A stretch of 64,000 bases of DNA from Gibbula magus (lineage: Eukaryota > Mollusca > Gastropoda > Trochida > Trochidae): the NCBI GenBank assembly GCA_936450465.1, contig OW388302.1, positions 15,897,530-15,961,529 on the forward strand, read 5' to 3'. The position numbers were made by a program, and so were the translations under genes. The notes under the pieces were generated by a model. It saw only the letters and a list, made by a program, of their open reading frames with translations, was not told the DNA's origin and made no database searches. Within the stretch, counting starts at the first letter, position 1. The number at the start of each line of letters is the position of its first letter. Of this stretch, positions 36,119-46,564 are shown piece after piece.

Positions 36119-36401
36119 ATTCACTTTAACTGCTGTAAAGTATATGTACAATGAAGTTTGACCCGCCCTCTATTTCTAATGTAACTGTCTAATCTCTTAT
36201 TGTACAAGCTCTCCAAAATGGAGGATAATTCAGTTATATATACCAGTGCATGTGGGTGACTTCGACTCCGTTTCATAACAGTGAGCACTTAAAATCGCTC
36301 ATCGAGCGCTCAATTTAGCCTTCATTCTCTCCTGGACGACAAGGTGCGATTCCTCGAGGTTTGCACGCTTTGCTACGTAGCGCTATATTGAGCAATCACG
36401 C
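36119..36401. other. no gene recognised
   Basis: Contains repeated CGCTCA/TGAGC words around 36290-36400 related to the hairpin that follows; probably part of a foldback repeat. Confidence 0.35.
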
Positions 36402-36458
36402 TCAAGAGAGGTTTAAGAGTAATCGCTCATTGACCAATTACTTTTAAACCTCTCTTGA
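36402..36458. repeat. 22-bp inverted repeat (hairpin)
   Basis: TCAAGAGAGGTTTAAGAGTA at 36402-36423 pairs with 36437-36458 with one mismatch in 22, across a 13-base loop. Confidence 0.75.
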
Positions 36459-36801
36459 ACATGGCGCTTGACCTTATTTTCAAGGTCACTACGAGACTTC
36501 GACCAGTCTTTAAAATGTTCTTAGCACGATATAATATAAACTGAATAAAAGAAAATGTAATGGTCACTATTCGGTACAAGCTGTGTGTCCATCCTTTTAT
36601 CTCATTTCGGACTATTGTCACGTTTGTGACAATTACTTGTTATGAGATGGAAGAAAAGGGATAAGCACATTTGCATAATCTCTAATAAGTTAATATTTTT
36701 TCTTCGAATACTTAAAGTATGTTATCCATGATCAGTGAAAGAACAAAGTTTTCATAAAAAGACAACAACAATTCACATCACCTTTTTCAAACGCACTTCA
36801 A

Positions 36802-36809
36802 GGGGGAGG

Positions 36810-36842
<33 letters not shown>
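36802..36842. repeat. poly(G) tract
   Basis: A run of 32 G (36811-36842) preceded by GGGGGAGGC. Such a tract can form a G-quadruplex and is also a place where assembly or polishing errors are likely. Confidence 0.95.
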
Positions 36843-36844
<2 letters not shown>

Positions 36845-39344
36845 TAACTTGAAAGTATAGTTTCTACAGAAGGGTAGACTGTACACCGTCATGCTGACCC
36901 AACTATAGCTAATGACAAACACGTGCAAGATTAACCCCTATTTACACCCGCTGTAAAAATATAGAACAATACAAAAACAGTAAAATTTGAATCTAAAAAA
37001 ATTATTATCGTCACAACAAATCATCAAGCTTCAAGACAGCTGTTCACAATAAACAAGTTTCCAAACGCAACATCGGGGTTATTTACATTCCACGAAAAAG
37101 TTGATATCAAATTTGGCACAGTCCTATTTGTCTGTAGCTATAACATCTTTTAGAAGGGACATTATTAAAAAGTCTATTTTGGTGAAGTACCTATAGGTAT
37201 GAAGAAAATCAGCTAGGGGTCGAATTATTTAATGGTTGGCCATAGTTTCCTATACAAGGCTGAAGAAAAAGAAGAAAGTTTCTCGGCAGTTGACCCGAGT
37301 CAATGCAATTTCTATTTCACTAGCCCCGTGATGTGTGAGGCCCGGTGTGTCGGAGCCGGAGCCGCACAGGTTTGACTTGTTCAAATAATATGAGAAATTA
37401 TTCATGTCCATATCATTCCATGATTAAGCACTCGTGAAGAAATAACGGTATATTCATCTTTTTCGCGTGGGACATACCAACACTTATCCACTTGTATTGT
37501 CAACAACAGCATGATATGATGGCACTGGTGGTGGTGATACTTTCCGAGTGAGAGAGAGATAGGGATATGCTGATAACTAGGAACGAGTAGGACACGATAT
37601 CGATGTTAAATTTATTATGAACTTGATAAGAGATACCTTTAAGTGTTTGGTACGATTCCCATGAAATCGAGATGTTAAATTTATAACCATAGTCGTGAAA
37701 TTGATAAGTGATACGAAGTGATTTTTTCATGAATTGTGTGTAATACAATTTCTAGGGAATCGAGAGCTATATATTTTTTGTACTTTTAAAGACTTAGACT
37801 CTTAAAGGTATAATTACACCTAGTTTAATTAAAGTATATCTCTATGTGGAAAATATTAGTATCCATTTGAGCATTATCAACTGTCAAAAGTATAAATCAC
37901 ACGTTTCTGAATTCAATATGACGGAATCAACCTACATTGATAGTTTTGAGTGAAATAAAGATTGAGAATTTGAGAAGAAGATAAAATCGAAATCAGGTCC
38001 AAACTCAAGTCTTCCACATTTTTCAGTACCTAGAATAAATCGACATCCTTCAAAACATCAAGAGGTTCGCTGGTACAGTGTAGTGAGCTTTGTATGCTGC
38101 ACACTCTGCGGCTGGTTTTACTTACCAAGATATGCTCGAGTTCTACACCATGGCTTTGGAACTCCTTTGTATGGTAGGTCCACAGGCACCAAACTATTTA
38201 TATACATATACGTATACCTAGCTGTTTGTATACAATTAAAGAAGGGGAAACACGGTCGGCCATCTTGGATCCTAACATGGGACCGAAAATGTAAATGAAC
38301 ATTTTTCAAATATTTATACCAGGAAGTTAGTTTAACTCAAATAGAAACACTGTAAATGCACGAGGTATAACTGCATGGCCCAATCATGGTATACCCCTGC
38401 ACGTCATGCTGCAGTTAATTTATGTATCTGTTTCAGATGGTAACTGGTTTAAGTTCATCCCTAACCAGTTAAACAAATACGGCTAGCATCCCGTGAACAG
38501 AATAGTGAATCTGCTAAATGACATATTTATAAAGAAAACAGGCATTGACAACATTACCGTCAGCCAGGTAAATAATATAGAAAATACAGGTTATTGTCAA
38601 GATTTGATTTTACATCTATGGTTAAATTATGAATCAAAACGTCTGCTTCAAAAAACGCACAATACGCTAGCCACGCAATTTTCGCTGTTATCCATAAACA
38701 ATATATATATATTCGCCAAAAAAGAAAAATAACTTGGTTGACGACATGATTTTGATCAATTTCAAAAAGAAAATGCTTCTCAAAATTCAACTACTCCCAC
38801 AGCTAGTATGTTTTGTTTGGTGCTGTCAGGGTTTGACATTGAATTGGTCAGTATGTTACAGAGTTATGTTCCTTTAAACATTAGGTCAAAATTCCATTTT
38901 TTTTTAAATGACTATTTTCACGAATGAACGATAAAAAATCGCTATGAGGCCAATTGATATTGAATGAATTGAATGGTCGGGGTTTTAGTATACTCTTTCA
39001 CTTGTTTATTAAGATTTTCTAATATTTTCTCGCTAGCTGTACAGGAAGACCAGCCACGAACTTTGTGTTGTTGTTTGTAACCTTAGCAACATGAGTGTCG
39101 AATACGAAAACTTCCATCCAAAAACAACACCGGATGTCTCCATATAAACCTCAGGTGTCATATTTGTGTCATTTTGAAGGTTAATCTTTTCTCAGGTAAA
39201 CCTCCTTTCAGGGTCATACAGAATATCCCTGAGGCAATTTATAGAATATACCTGGTCCTGAATATAAACTTTATCGTGAATCGTAAATTATGGAATAACC
39301 GCATTTCAATCATAGAACAAATCGGAAATTTAACACTTGACATG
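36843..39344. other. no gene recognised
   Basis: About 2.5 kb of AT-rich sequence. Short frames at 37500-37748, 38083-38309 and 38493-38790 occur on both strands with no domain, and I take them as chance ORFs. Confidence 0.5.
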
Positions 39345-39412
39345 ATGGGATTCGAACTTGCATCCATTTGCACCTTAAACTTGACACTCTACCACGAGAC
39401 CATGAAGAACCT
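39345..39412 (-). repeat. tRNA-like remnant
   Basis: On the minus strand, ATGGTCTCGTGGTAGAGTG (A-box-like) and AGTTCGAATCCCATC (B box) are at tRNA-like spacing, without a closing acceptor stem. Confidence 0.45.
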
Positions 39413-39425
39413 GGTAAAGAAACGT

Positions 39426-39785
39426 TTAAAGGGGCAGTAGCACCTTTTTTACAAAATTTATTTTTTCAAATTTCCCATTTATAATGATAGTTTATGTCAT
39501 TTAAATTAATTCAGAGGGTAAAACATATTATTACACAAACCAATTATCTGTAGTGGCAAAAATTATGTTGGGTATAAAGCAACAATTGCATGGCGGCCAT
39601 TTTTTGTGATCACAATTTATTATTTTGTATTACAAAAACGATTGCAATGGCTTTACCGAAACATGTACACTCATTTTAAACTTTATTTTCCGAAGAGAGA
39701 AGGATGTTTTACCATTGGTTAAATTATTTTTCAAATACATTTCATCAACTTATTTGAGTGAAAAAACGTGCTACTGCCCCTTTAA
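39426..39785. mobile_element. TTAA-flanked MITE with GGGGCAGTAGCAC ends
   Basis: The left end TTAA|AGGGGCAGTAGCACC and right end CGTGCTACTGCCCCT|TTAA make 13-14-bp terminal inverted repeats with a TTAA duplication, as in piggyBac-type elements. About 350 bp, no transposase. It is the best-preserved of the three copies in the window. Confidence 0.7.
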
Positions 39786-40067
39786 AAACTATATCTGTAA
39801 TCACGTGCGAGTGCCCGGTCGGGTTTATTTGATACTATTCTCAGTGTTCACTTTTCATGAGCATGGCTATGTTTTTCCTTCCCTTATATGACAGGTATAA
39901 CACTCACCCTCGGTTTTTGTTGAAAATGTTAACATTCGGGGTCGGGAGAGTGTTATATCTTTTATGTAGCGACTGCAGTTCACATGTCCATGACGATGGT
40001 AGGAAAATGACATTCTGATTTTAAAATAGTACGTTTTTGAGTAAACGTAATTATTTATACTTACCTG
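39786..40067. other. no gene recognised
   Basis: Short intergenic stretch before the DIRS element. Confidence 0.5.
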
Positions 40068-40210
40068 TTGACTAGACCTACTATGCCTACCTTCTAATAG
40101 GTATGCTATTTCAATCTTAACACAGCCGACCTTGAACAAGTGGAGAAGGGGTGCGTAAAGTCCCTTATCCAAGGGCGGTAAGTCCCGGTGGTCTCGTAAC
40201 GTCACTACCT
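40068..40210. repeat. left inverted terminal repeat of the DIRS element (3' end)
   Basis: Complement of 45785-45928 with about four differences; inner end GTCACTACCT. Confidence 0.9.
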
Positions 40211-40304
40211 AGTCTAGTTGAATCGAAGTTAAAAGAAAAAACAACACAGACAACTGAGCTAGTAAAGAGAACAAGTTTATTTACAATAAGTCTCAACAAA
40301 ACGT

Positions 40305-41390
40305 CTAAGAAGGATGATCCCTTCTTGGTCTGGTTGGGGGGACCACCTTCGTCTGCGCGAAGACCTGTGGACCCAGCCTAGAGATGCCTTCAAGATCAGC
40401 TGTGGAGACATCTCGTAGGTAATGGTTGGCGAAGACCTCTGATGAACGCCAAAAACACCCTGCCATGACATCCGAAACCGCGATGTTGCAGTGATACGCC
40501 ATCGTGGCTGAAACTGCGCGGATCTCATGAGGATTGCAACGCGACGGCGGAGGCAAATCAGCGGCCTTGTACGCATCAGTTACCGCGATCTTAGATACAC
40601 CCCCAACGCTCGCTTGTCTAGTTCCTTGGTGCTCCTGGATGAGTGAGGCAAGAACAGACGACGCCTGCCATCCCTCAGCCTGTGGGTACGCTGCGTGTAC
40701 ACCCTCAAGGCTCTTACTGGACACAGAGAGAGATCCACCTCACCTAAGTCAGAACCAAGAGCTGGGATAGAGAACGTACGTCCCGCTTCATCCGCTGCCT
40801 GGTTCTTACAGACAAAATCAGGAGCCAACCCCGGCGAGGCGGAGCCCCCATCCCTGACCTCAAAACGTAGCAGGTCCGCCTGCAACGCATGGATTTCTGA
40901 AATCCGCGCTGCGGAGGCCATGGCCACCAGAAAAATGACCTTGATGGTGAGAGGGAGGAGAGGCACGTCGGAGAGCGGTTCATACTTATCGGAGGGCAGG
41001 TGGTTGAGCACAATGGCTAAGTCCCATTCAGGTGGGCGAAGCCTGGACCTGCCGTCCACCGAACGGAAGGTTTTAATGAGGCCCTTGAGGACCGACACAT
41101 CCAAGTCTGGCGATCTCTTCCTGAGAACCGACAGGATAGCCGACATGTTGGTGTTAATTGACGACGCCTTAAGATGTCTAGTGTTGCGGAGGTACACCAA
41201 GTACTCCACAACCTGAGGCACTGAAGCCTCTGCCGGAATGAAATCACAGAAAGAGGCGAAGGCCTGCCACTGGAAATCATAGAGCTTCCTAGTGGTTTTC
41301 CTATGCGAGGTAGCTATTGCGTTGGCGACGCACTTAGAGTATCCACTACTCCTTAACCCTCTTTTGATACAAGCCAAGCGTGAAGGGAGA
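40305..41390 (-). pseudogene. DIRS tyrosine recombinase (frameshifted)
   Basis: Site-specific recombinase of the element, expected to insert a circular DNA intermediate. The N-terminal SAM-like part has KTTRKLYDFQWQAFASFCDF. The catalytic domain shows the first Arg in ASAARISEIHAL, the HxxR box in PHEIRAVSATMA and the Tyr nucleophile in VFANHYLRDVS. All four expected catalytic residues are visible. A single frameshift near 40605-40625 separates the ARISEI half from the HEIR/Tyr half: the first frame ends at 40580, the second runs 40724-40305. The frame is open further upstream and overlaps the RNase H frame, as is common in DIRS elements, so the true start is uncertain. Confidence 0.85.
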
Positions 41391-42660
41391 ACACCTGAGG
41401 GTTCTCGTGTAACCTTCCGCTTGGCCTGCTGATGAGCAGATCCCTCCGTATCTGAATCGGAAACGGTTCTTGCTGACAGAGCCGACGGAGAGGAACGAAC
41501 CACGGCCGGGCTGGCCACCAAGGGGCGACCAGCAGGAGACGAAGAATCCGAGTTTCCCCTATCTTGGCTACAACTTGGGAGAGGATGGCCGGCGGTGGAA
41601 AAGCATAGGCGTCCATCCCCTCCCACCCTAACGAGAGCACGTCTAAGCCCATCGCTAGCGGGTCTGGCACTGGGGAGATGTAGGTTGGCAATTGGTGGTT
41701 GAGACACGTCGCGAACAGATCTATCAGCGGGGTGCCGAACTGGAGACACAACCCCCTGAAAACTACCGGATTCAGTTGCCACTCCGTTGGGGGAGGGGCA
41801 TCTGGACGTGACAACGCGTCCGCCAAGACGTTCTTGGCACCCGGAATGTGGACCGCTCGAATGTCCAGGTCCACCTCGTCCACCAACTCGAAGAGCTGGA
41901 GTGACACGCGTAGCAGAGACTCCGCCTTGGTGGACCCCTGCTTGTTTATCGACCAAGCAGCCGCCGAACTGTCCGTGTGTACTAGCAGGCACTGGCCCCT
42001 CAAGGGGACCTGCCAGTGCTGAATGGCAAGACGTACTGCGTCCAACTCGAGGTGGTTGATGTGTAGGTTCCGCTCTGATGGGGACCAAACTCCCGCCACC
42101 TGCTCGTGACTCATGTGCGCCCCCCACCCTTGGGTGGAGGCGTCTACAAACAGGTGGGCTGAGGGGGGGCGAGGACGAAGTGGAACGCCTGCGCACACAC
42201 TCTTGTCTACCCGCCACCAAGCTAGGAACCGATGTAGGTCTGGGGTTAAGACTATGTCATGACGACAACGCGTCTCCCTGATGTGGGGATTCAGGAACAC
42301 CTGTAACGGGCGAAGGAACAACCTCCCCCTGCGGGTCAGGTCCTGAGCTGATGTTAATAACCCGAACACTCTTTGCCACTGACGTAGGGAGAGCGATGCG
42401 TCGAGCGCGCGATCCATAAGGCGATCGTAACGAGTCATCCGCTCCCTCGTGACGAACCCGCGGAACAGCCGGGTGTCTAGGATAGCCCCTAGGAACTTCA
42501 GACGAGTTGCCGTAACCAAGTCTGACTTCTCTAAGTTCACTAGCCACCCCAGACGACGGAACAGGTCTATCGTGAACCTGATCTGCGCCTCGAGAACGAC
42601 AGGGGAGCGGTCGTGAGCGATCCCATCATCCAAGTACATTAGGAACTGAATGTTGAGTGA
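41353..42660 (-). pseudogene. DIRS reverse transcriptase/RNase H, N-terminally truncated
   Basis: Opens almost directly with the RT catalytic box (QFLMYLDDG, ~42640), then the thumb (GWLVNLEKSDL, LKFLGAILDTRLF), RNase H (LFVDASTQGWGAHM with its Asp, HINHLELDAVRLAI with Glu, VHTDSSAAAWSINKQG with Asp, KNVLADALSRPD), and the C-terminal DLFATCLNHQLPTYISP region typical of DIRS. RT motifs upstream of YLDD are missing: only ~140 bases separate YLDD from the gag stop, so several hundred bases have been lost. It overlaps the recombinase frame at its end. Confidence 0.85.
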
Positions 42661-42799
42661 CGAGCCGATTGGTGAGGTCTTGCTGTTGGGCCTCCTGTCG
42701 TGCTCTCAAAACCTCAGGGATACAACCCCCAAACAGGTTTTCAGCGTGAGCAGGGGCATGTCGAAGGAACGTCTTATGATCGGGGTTGAGACCTGACCG

Positions 42800-43858
42800 T
42801 TAGAGGAAGTTGTCTCTGCGAAGTACTGTTATACTCGATGAAATTCGCGACGCTGACAACATGATCTGCGCAAGGTCCGCAGCCACATCGCCAAACACTT
42901 TGAACAACACCGGGTCCCCCGCCTCCATGCCCGCCTGCTTAGCACAAGCCAGCATCGCCTGACATGTGAAAGCCACGTTGTTTCCCAAGCCTAACACCGA
43001 ACGCGCCTCCCTGTCAAGATGAGAGAACTGTGCCTCAGACATGCGGTGAAGCAGGTTGGTGGTAAACAACCGAGACGCACCCTGATCAAGGGGAGGCGGA
43101 ACAAGTTGAAAAGGCACCGGATACAAGGGCAGTTGCCGTCTGCGCTTGTCCGGCACCACCAAAGGCGGAAGCAGACGATTGGGCATCGCAGATGATATGA
43201 CTTGCTCCATATCCTCGGTGGCCTCCAACAGGAGCCTATGAGGTGGAAGGGCAAGACGCGCGGGAGGTACCTCGCCATCAGGGCAAAAGGAAGCCCTCCT
43301 GGCCGCCGACGTGCGCGGACCAGTCACGCTGACGTGGCTAAGTGGAACGTCCGCGGACGAAGCCACTTCGGATAGCATAGCGATTGCGTCAACCACTGGC
43401 GGATCCTCCGACAACCCCGTACCCTCCGCCTCCGTTTCTATACTGATGAACGGAAGGTTCGACACGTCCACGTAGCGGGTGTCACGCTCCGGTGAGTCCG
43501 GCGAGGACTCACGTAAGGGTGACAGCACCGTGACACGCCGCGTAGGGGTGCGAGGGGTACGCGAAGGATTCGCGGATGCGGAGGCCCTAGCGGACGAGGA
43601 ACACGCACCCTGAGGTACGTCATCCGCATAGGGCTCACACGGTTGCGTAGTCGTAGTGTGAGTGGGTAAGGTCCGCGGACCCAGACGCGCATCGAGCAAG
43701 GAAGAGACCATATCCTTGACGGATGCCAGAAGGAGGGACGGACCGACCTTGTCAAACCTAGCCTTCTTGGACTTCTTCTTCTTGCTCTTGGGCGTAGTGG
43801 GTCCGCCCACCTTAAGTCTAAGGGGAGACAACCGCTTGTCTGGCGAAGGAGGGGACAA
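42800..43858 (-). pseudogene. DIRS gag-like protein, C-terminal part
   Basis: A Ser/Pro/Arg-rich N-terminal region (KSKKKKSKKARFDKV) is followed by a folded-looking part, LGLGNNVAFTCQAMLACAKQ to ITVLRRDNFL, matching the position of the DIRS gag. After a TAA at 42800-42802 the same frame stays open with RSGLNPDHKTFLRHAPAH and ENLFGGCIPEVLRARQEA. I take this as the original C-terminus cut off by a nonsense mutation. Confidence 0.65.
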
Positions 43859-43989
43859 CGGGCGAGTCCGCGAACGAGAACCGGAACACGACGGCGGAGG
43901 GGGGGAGCGTAAATCCTTCGACCCCCTAGCGGGTTCGGACAGGACCGATTCCCTGTCGAATTCATCCGCCCGTTCCGTGAGGACAATGT

Positions 43990-44253
43990 CTACATCCTCC
44001 TCCGGAGACGGATGTGAACGGGAGACCTCTCCCTACGTTGAGCTGACGACGCACGCTTCTGAAACGCAGCCCTTTCGGCCACCGACTTGCTTTTGGCGGA
44101 AACATACGCGTGGAACTCCGAATCGGAGAGAGGAGCGCACTCGTCGCAACGGTACTCCTCTTCGCAAAGGTCCTTGCACTTTCTACATAACAAGTGTGGA
44201 TCCTTAGAGGCGGACTTCCTGCCTCCGCAATTCGTGCAGAAGGCGGAGTACAT
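43990..44253 (-). pseudogene. DIRS gag-like protein, N-terminal zinc-binding part
   Basis: Paired cysteines CTNCGGRK, HLLCRKCKDLCEEEYRCDEC look like a small zinc-binding module, followed by a basic stretch. It is in a different frame from the downstream gag part (43858 on), implying a frameshift between 43860 and 43990. Confidence 0.6.
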
Positions 44254-44879
44254 GGCGAACGATAAACGATATAACGCGTAACGTAAGCGAAGGTAGAGAC
44301 AGTCGAGTCACCTACACGGCGTAGCACAAACACGAGACACTCGCTCGCGTAGCGTAGACGAGGTGAATCCCTACAGAAAGACACCTAAGTAGCGTAGCGT
44401 AGACGAGGTGAGTCACACACGTGAAACACCCAAGCGGCGTAGCAAAAGCACAACAACTCTGACGATATGCAATCAAGAGAGTTGAAGCAAAAACTCTGAA
44501 CTCGAAGAGCACAAAGTCAAAATCAAGTAACGACCCGCCAAGGTAAACAAAGACGAACAAGCCAGACAAAAACTAGGCTAAACACTTACAAGATAATTCA
44601 ATCTTTATTTCACATAACACTCGTGCGTGTACCAAACCGTAAGTGACTGGCGTAGCAAGTCATTTGAACCAAAGTGATTCACCCTAAGGATGAGTCGCGT
44701 AGAATCGGCCTAAGGCGTTGCCAAAGGCGAATGGTAGGCGAAAGCTAGCAACGGGCAACGCTTGTCACTGACGAGGAGTGTATCCACTGCTCCTTAACCA
44801 AGCTAGTCACCCACTTTTGCTTCCTTAGGCGAACAACTAGCGAAGCCAGTGACAGGCGAGGCGAGAAGCCAAGCGAGAC

Positions 44880-45500
44880 GCGAAGCACTTGAGTACGGAC
44901 CGAAGGCGAATGACAAGCGAAAGCGAATGACAAGCGAAGCAAGTCAAACGCGTAGGAGAGATTCCACTGCTCCTTTACCCTACGCAAGTCAACAACCCAC
45001 AGTTAGCCCTAATGTACAGACCGAAAGGCGTATGACAAGCGAAAGCGAATGACAAGCAAAGCGAGCCAAACGATTAGGAGAGATACCACTACTCCTCTAC
45101 CATACGCAAGACAAACACCTAACAGTTAGCACTAGAGTACGGACCGACAGGCGTATGACAAGCGAAAGCGAATGACAAGCGAAGCAAGCCAAACCCGTAG
45201 GAGAGATCCCACTGCTCCTTTACCCTACGCAAGTCAACAACCCACAGTTAGCACTAGAGCACGGACCGAAAGGCGTATGACAAGCGAAAGCGAATGGCAA
45301 GAGAAGCAAGTCAAACGATTAGGAGAGATACCACTACTCCTCTACCATACGCAAGACAAACACCTAACACTTAGCACTAGAAAACGGACCGAAAGGCGTA
45401 TGACAAGCGAAAGCGGATGACAAGCGAAGCAAGTCACCCGCGTAGGAGAGATACCACTGCTCCTTTACCCTACGCAAGTCAAACACCCAACAGTCAGGTG
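44880..45500. repeat. ~121-bp tandem repeats in the DIRS 5' region
   Basis: About five copies of a ~121-bp unit, each with GACCGAAAGGCGTATGACAA, AGCGAAAGCGAATGACAAGC and AGGAGAGATACCACTGCTCC, at about 44897, 45018, 45142, 45263 and 45384. They lie in the region expected to be the untranslated leader or promoter. Short ORFs across them are by-products. Confidence 0.85.
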
Positions 45501-45784
45501 AGAGAAAACAAAGAATCACGAGCTGCACGTGCGGCGCATGCAACCCACCTACTCCGGGCGGTCGCTAGCTAGAACATGTCAACAAGGCCCCTTGAAAACT
45601 AACATCTACTTGAAACAGATTGCAACCACAACCTGCACTACCGAAGATTAAAGTTGAGGGTATCTCTTGAACAAACAAGAGAAAAATAGCAAGTTAGCAA
45701 CACATAGCCGCTAAATACCCAGTCACAGAACAAAAACAAAACACGTCTGCCTTGCTCTGCAACTTTTAGGAGAGTGAACTATAC

Positions 45785-45928
45785 AGGTAGTGACGTCACG
45801 AGACCACCGGGACTTACCGCCCTTGGATAAGGGACTTTACGCACCCCTTCTCCACTGGTTCAAGGTCGGCTGTGTTAAGGTTGAAATAGCATACCTATTA
45901 GGAGGTAGGCATAGTAGGTCTAGTCAAC
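45785..45928. repeat. right inverted terminal repeat of the DIRS element (5' end)
   Basis: Inverted partner of 40068-40210; the outer end reads GGTCTAGTCAAC. Confidence 0.9.
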
Positions 45929-46026
45929 ATATAGGTATTTAAATAATATAATATTACCAATTGCTAGAAAATTCGTACATCTATAACATGATGTATACAA
46001 ACAAATCTTTATATCATGGCCTAAAC

Positions 46027-46222
46027 ATATTCAGATTGTGATCATTGCTAGATTGTACAGAACATATTCAGATTGAGTTCATTCCTAGATTACACAGAAC
46101 ATGTTCAGATTGTGTTCATTCATAGATTGCACAGAACATATTCAGATTGTGATCATTCATAGATTGCACAGAACATATTCAGCTTGTGACCATTCCTAGA
46201 TTGCACAGAACATATTCAGATT
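46027..46222. repeat. ~37-bp tandem repeat
   Basis: Five or so units of about 37 bases, each with ACAGAACATATTCAGATTG and TCATTCATAGATTGC. Confidence 0.85.
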
Positions 46223-46303
46223 ACTTTCAAATAAGGTATAAACTGGGTTTTTTTAAAGGTGCATCTTTATTAAATGTGGAGGAATATAATAGTAGGTGTG
46301 TTG

Positions 46304-46508
46304 TGCTCCAAATTGTAATAAATGCTCCAAATTGTAATACCTGCTCCAAATTGTAATAAAAACTGCTCCAAATTGTAATACCTGCTCCAAATTGTAATAC
46401 AAACTGCTCCAAATTGTAATAACTCGATTTTCGTAAAACATACTGTCAAGCTGCTCCAAATTGTAATAAAAAGTGCTCCAAATTGTAATAACTGCTCCAA
46501 ATTGTAAT
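46304..46508 (-). repeat. left terminal array of nine 16-mers
   Basis: Cores of TGCTCCAAATTGTAAT start at 46304, 46323, 46342, 46364, 46383, 46405, 46452, 46474 and 46493, so spacings are 19, 19, 22, 19, 22, 47, 22, 19. The 47-base gap holds a unique spacer with TACTGTCAAGC. Open frames across the array arise from the repeat itself. Confidence 0.95.
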
Positions 46509-46564
46509 AACTGTGGTGAAGCTACATCTCGTGTTGCTGAAAATTAAAATATATAAAGTTGATG

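Larger units (their letters stand above)
40068..45928 (-). mobile_element. DIRS-type tyrosine-recombinase retrotransposon
   Basis: A 5.9-kb GC-rich island in AT-rich DNA, flanked by ~143-bp inverted terminal repeats (~97% alike by eye) that begin GTTGACTAGACC. On the minus strand the order is gag-like, reverse transcriptase/RNase H, tyrosine recombinase, as in DIRS elements, which use a tyrosine recombinase in place of a DDE integrase and leave no target duplication. I found none. It is damaged: the RT lacks its N-terminal half, gag has a frameshift and an in-frame stop, and the recombinase is frameshifted. High ITR identity suggests a fairly recent insertion. The usual internal complementary region was not identified. 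Confidence 0.9.

Noticed and set aside
40695..42281. Several plus-strand frames (up to 173 codons) inside the DIRS element
   Set aside because: Complement of the recombinase and RT/RNase H frames; high GC keeps them open.
43662..44207. 181-codon plus-strand frame across the DIRS gag region
   Set aside because: Antisense shadow of GC-rich gag coding sequence on the minus strand.
46226..46500. Three overlapping frames reading TIWSS, YYNLEQ and LQFGA peptides
   Set aside because: They are the three reading frames of the 16-mer array, not proteins. The same peptides occur at 51008-51685 and 52980-53324.
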